Shown here: one piece after another, positions 6,791 through 7,276 of the stretch
Numbering within the stretch: position 1 is the stretch's first letter
How the letters are laid out: every line of letters begins with the position of its first letter
Source of the DNA: Methylobacter sp.
Lineage (GTDB): Bacteria; Pseudomonadota; Gammaproteobacteria; Methylococcales; Methylomonadaceae
Reading direction: 5' to 3'
NCBI GenBank assembly: GCA_003158415.1
Contig: PMJA01000228.1
Coordinates: 1 to 7,276 of the forward strand
Length of the DNA stretch: 7,276 bases
The notes under the pieces: model-generated
The model's database searches: none
Seen by the model: the letters and a program-made list of their open reading frames with translations, nothing else
Told to the model about the DNA's origin: nothing
Position numbers and translations under genes: made by a program

Positions 6791-6844
6791 CGATGGGGTT
6801 ATCCATCGGTTTATTAATGAATAAACAGAAATCGGCGATTTTTT
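6791..6844 (+). promoter_or_regulatory. Tandem hairpins in the leader of the tonB-like gene
   Basis: Three stems follow one another just before the gene. CGATGG (6791-6796) pairs with CCATCG (6803-6808). GTTTATT (6809-6815) pairs with AATAAAC (6820-6826) and begins at the very next base. AAATC (6829-6833) pairs with GATTT (6837-6841), and the T run continues to 6844. The last one resembles a weak intrinsic terminator 18 bases before the ATG, and its CGAT could alternatively pair with ATCG of the first stem. The layout suggests an attenuated 5' leader, but the stems are short and none matches a riboswitch class I know. Confidence 0.35.
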
Positions 6845-6862
6845 AAAAACGGGAGTTCTCGC

Positions 6863-7276
6863 ATGAATAGACCTTTAAAGGCTTTTACCAATACGGTACC
6901 GGCAGCAGCGCCGCCGCCCGGCAGGAAAAAGACCAATGTCGTTTCCATTAAATCGGGCACCAGCAAGTTAATTAAAAGCTTCTCTGCTTTGCCGGTTGCC
7001 GTGGCCTTGGGCGATTTCAGACATGATTTTGACAGTCAGGACAGCAAAGTCGGCGACTATCTGTTAATCATTGTTTTGGCCGTTCTGATTCATGGCGCTG
7101 TGGTTTATCACTTCAAACACCCGCCAGTTGAAACAGCCCTGGTCGAGCCGGTCAAGCCGCCCTCCAAGGTGCAGATCTCATTTGTCCGTCCGCAGCCGCC
7201 CAAACCGATCATACAGCCGCCACCGCCGCCTCCGCCTAAAGTGGTTGCGCTTAAAAAACCGCCCAAGCCGAAGGTG
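6863..7276 (+). CDS. TonB-like energy transducer, N-terminal part (cut by window end)
   Basis: The frame starts at ATG 6863, with GGGAG at 6851-6855 seven bases upstream, and stays open for 138 codons to the window edge. Residues 1-65 are hydrophilic and basic. One membrane segment spans about 66-83 (YLLIIVLAVLIHGAVVYH) with a His at 77, in the position of the functionally important His of TonB membrane helices. A periplasmic region rich in Pro and Lys follows, including seven prolines in a row (119-125) and KKPPKPK (131-137). This is the TonB plan: with ExbB and ExbD it would pass proton-motive force to outer-membrane receptors for siderophores, cobalamin or other ligands. The C-terminal receptor-binding domain lies outside the window. 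The cytoplasmic N-terminus of about 65 residues is longer than that of classical TonB, which begins almost directly with the helix. The family call is good; the substrate and the exact paralogue cannot be told. Confidence 0.85.
   Translation, partial: MNRPLKAFTNTVPAAAPPPGRKKTNVVSIKSGTSKLIKSFSALPVAVALGDFRHDFDSQDSKVGDYLLIIVLAVLIHGAVVYHFKHPPVETALVEPVKPPSKVQISFVRPQPPKPIIQPPPPPPPKVVALKKPPKPKV

Larger units (their letters stand above)
6283..6862. other. Long AT-rich intergenic region with several hairpins
   Basis: This stretch of about 580 bases has no convincing full gene on either strand. It holds a 45-bp imperfect hairpin (6408-6452), a short palindrome (6528-6545), a CTAAAT/ATTTAG stem (6591-6596 with 6603-6608) and the hairpin series at 6791-6844. 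AGTGCTA at 6355-6361 is the reverse complement of TAGCACT at 6514-6520, so the part from about 6355 to 6520 may be one repeat unit. On the minus strand 6339-6494 is an open stretch of 51 codons whose composition looks protein-like, ending in LALLKAH and TGA. It lacks a good start, so I treat it as a possible gene fragment or a chance frame. The promoter of the tonB-like gene must lie in the right half, but no clear -35/-10 pair stands out, and I see no convincing Fur box. Confidence 0.5.

Overview
This 7.3 kb chromosomal window looks gammaproteobacterial. It carries a single-chain B12-dependent methylmalonyl-CoA mutase with its MeaB chaperone, a TonB-type energy transducer, and a glycosyltransferase/N-acyltransferase pair of the kind found in surface-polysaccharide loci. 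The overall style recalls methylotrophic or methanotrophic gammaproteobacteria, but that placement is an inference and no marker gene here fixes it.

Layout. Positions 41-184 (+) encode a 47-residue two-helix membrane protein. Directly behind it, 188-330 (+) reads as the broken C-terminal tail of an insertion-sequence transposase, split by a 2-base insertion. Positions 331-526 are non-coding and contain an inverted repeat. Two minus-strand genes follow: a family-2 glycosyltransferase (527-1546) and, upstream of it, a two-domain GNAT-type acyltransferase (1656-2771). A near-perfect 24-bp-arm hairpin (2768-2825) overlaps the start codon of the acyltransferase. Positions 2826-3063 are the divergent promoter region. 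On the plus strand, scpA (methylmalonyl-CoA mutase, 3064-5229) and meaB (5238-6254) form a tight two-gene operon. About 600 bp of AT-rich non-coding DNA (6255-6862) follows, with several hairpins, including a 45-bp imperfect one at 6408-6452 and a tandem set just before the next gene. The window ends inside a TonB-like protein (6863 to the edge).

How the genes work together. ScpA interconverts methylmalonyl-CoA and succinyl-CoA using adenosylcobalamin. MeaB is the GTPase that gates cofactor loading and protects the mutase, so these two form one functional unit. No methylmalonyl-CoA epimerase, propionyl-CoA carboxylase or decarboxylase lies in the window, so the direction of the pathway cannot be read here. 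TonB energises outer-membrane receptors, some of which import cobalamin, but a link to the mutase is only positional. The glycosyltransferase and GNAT protein probably act on a cell-surface or exported glycan.

No clearly new multi-gene system is visible. The least explained items are the hairpin over the acyltransferase start, the structured and partly codon-like element in 6339-6494, the hairpin series before tonB, and the transposase remnant. GC content was hand-counted on single 60-base lines: 62% in scpA (3541-3600), 58% in meaB (5701-5760), 43% in the glycosyltransferase (661-720), 48% in the acyltransferase (2041-2100), 50% in the tonB-like gene (6961-7020) and 25% in the spacer before it (6661-6720).
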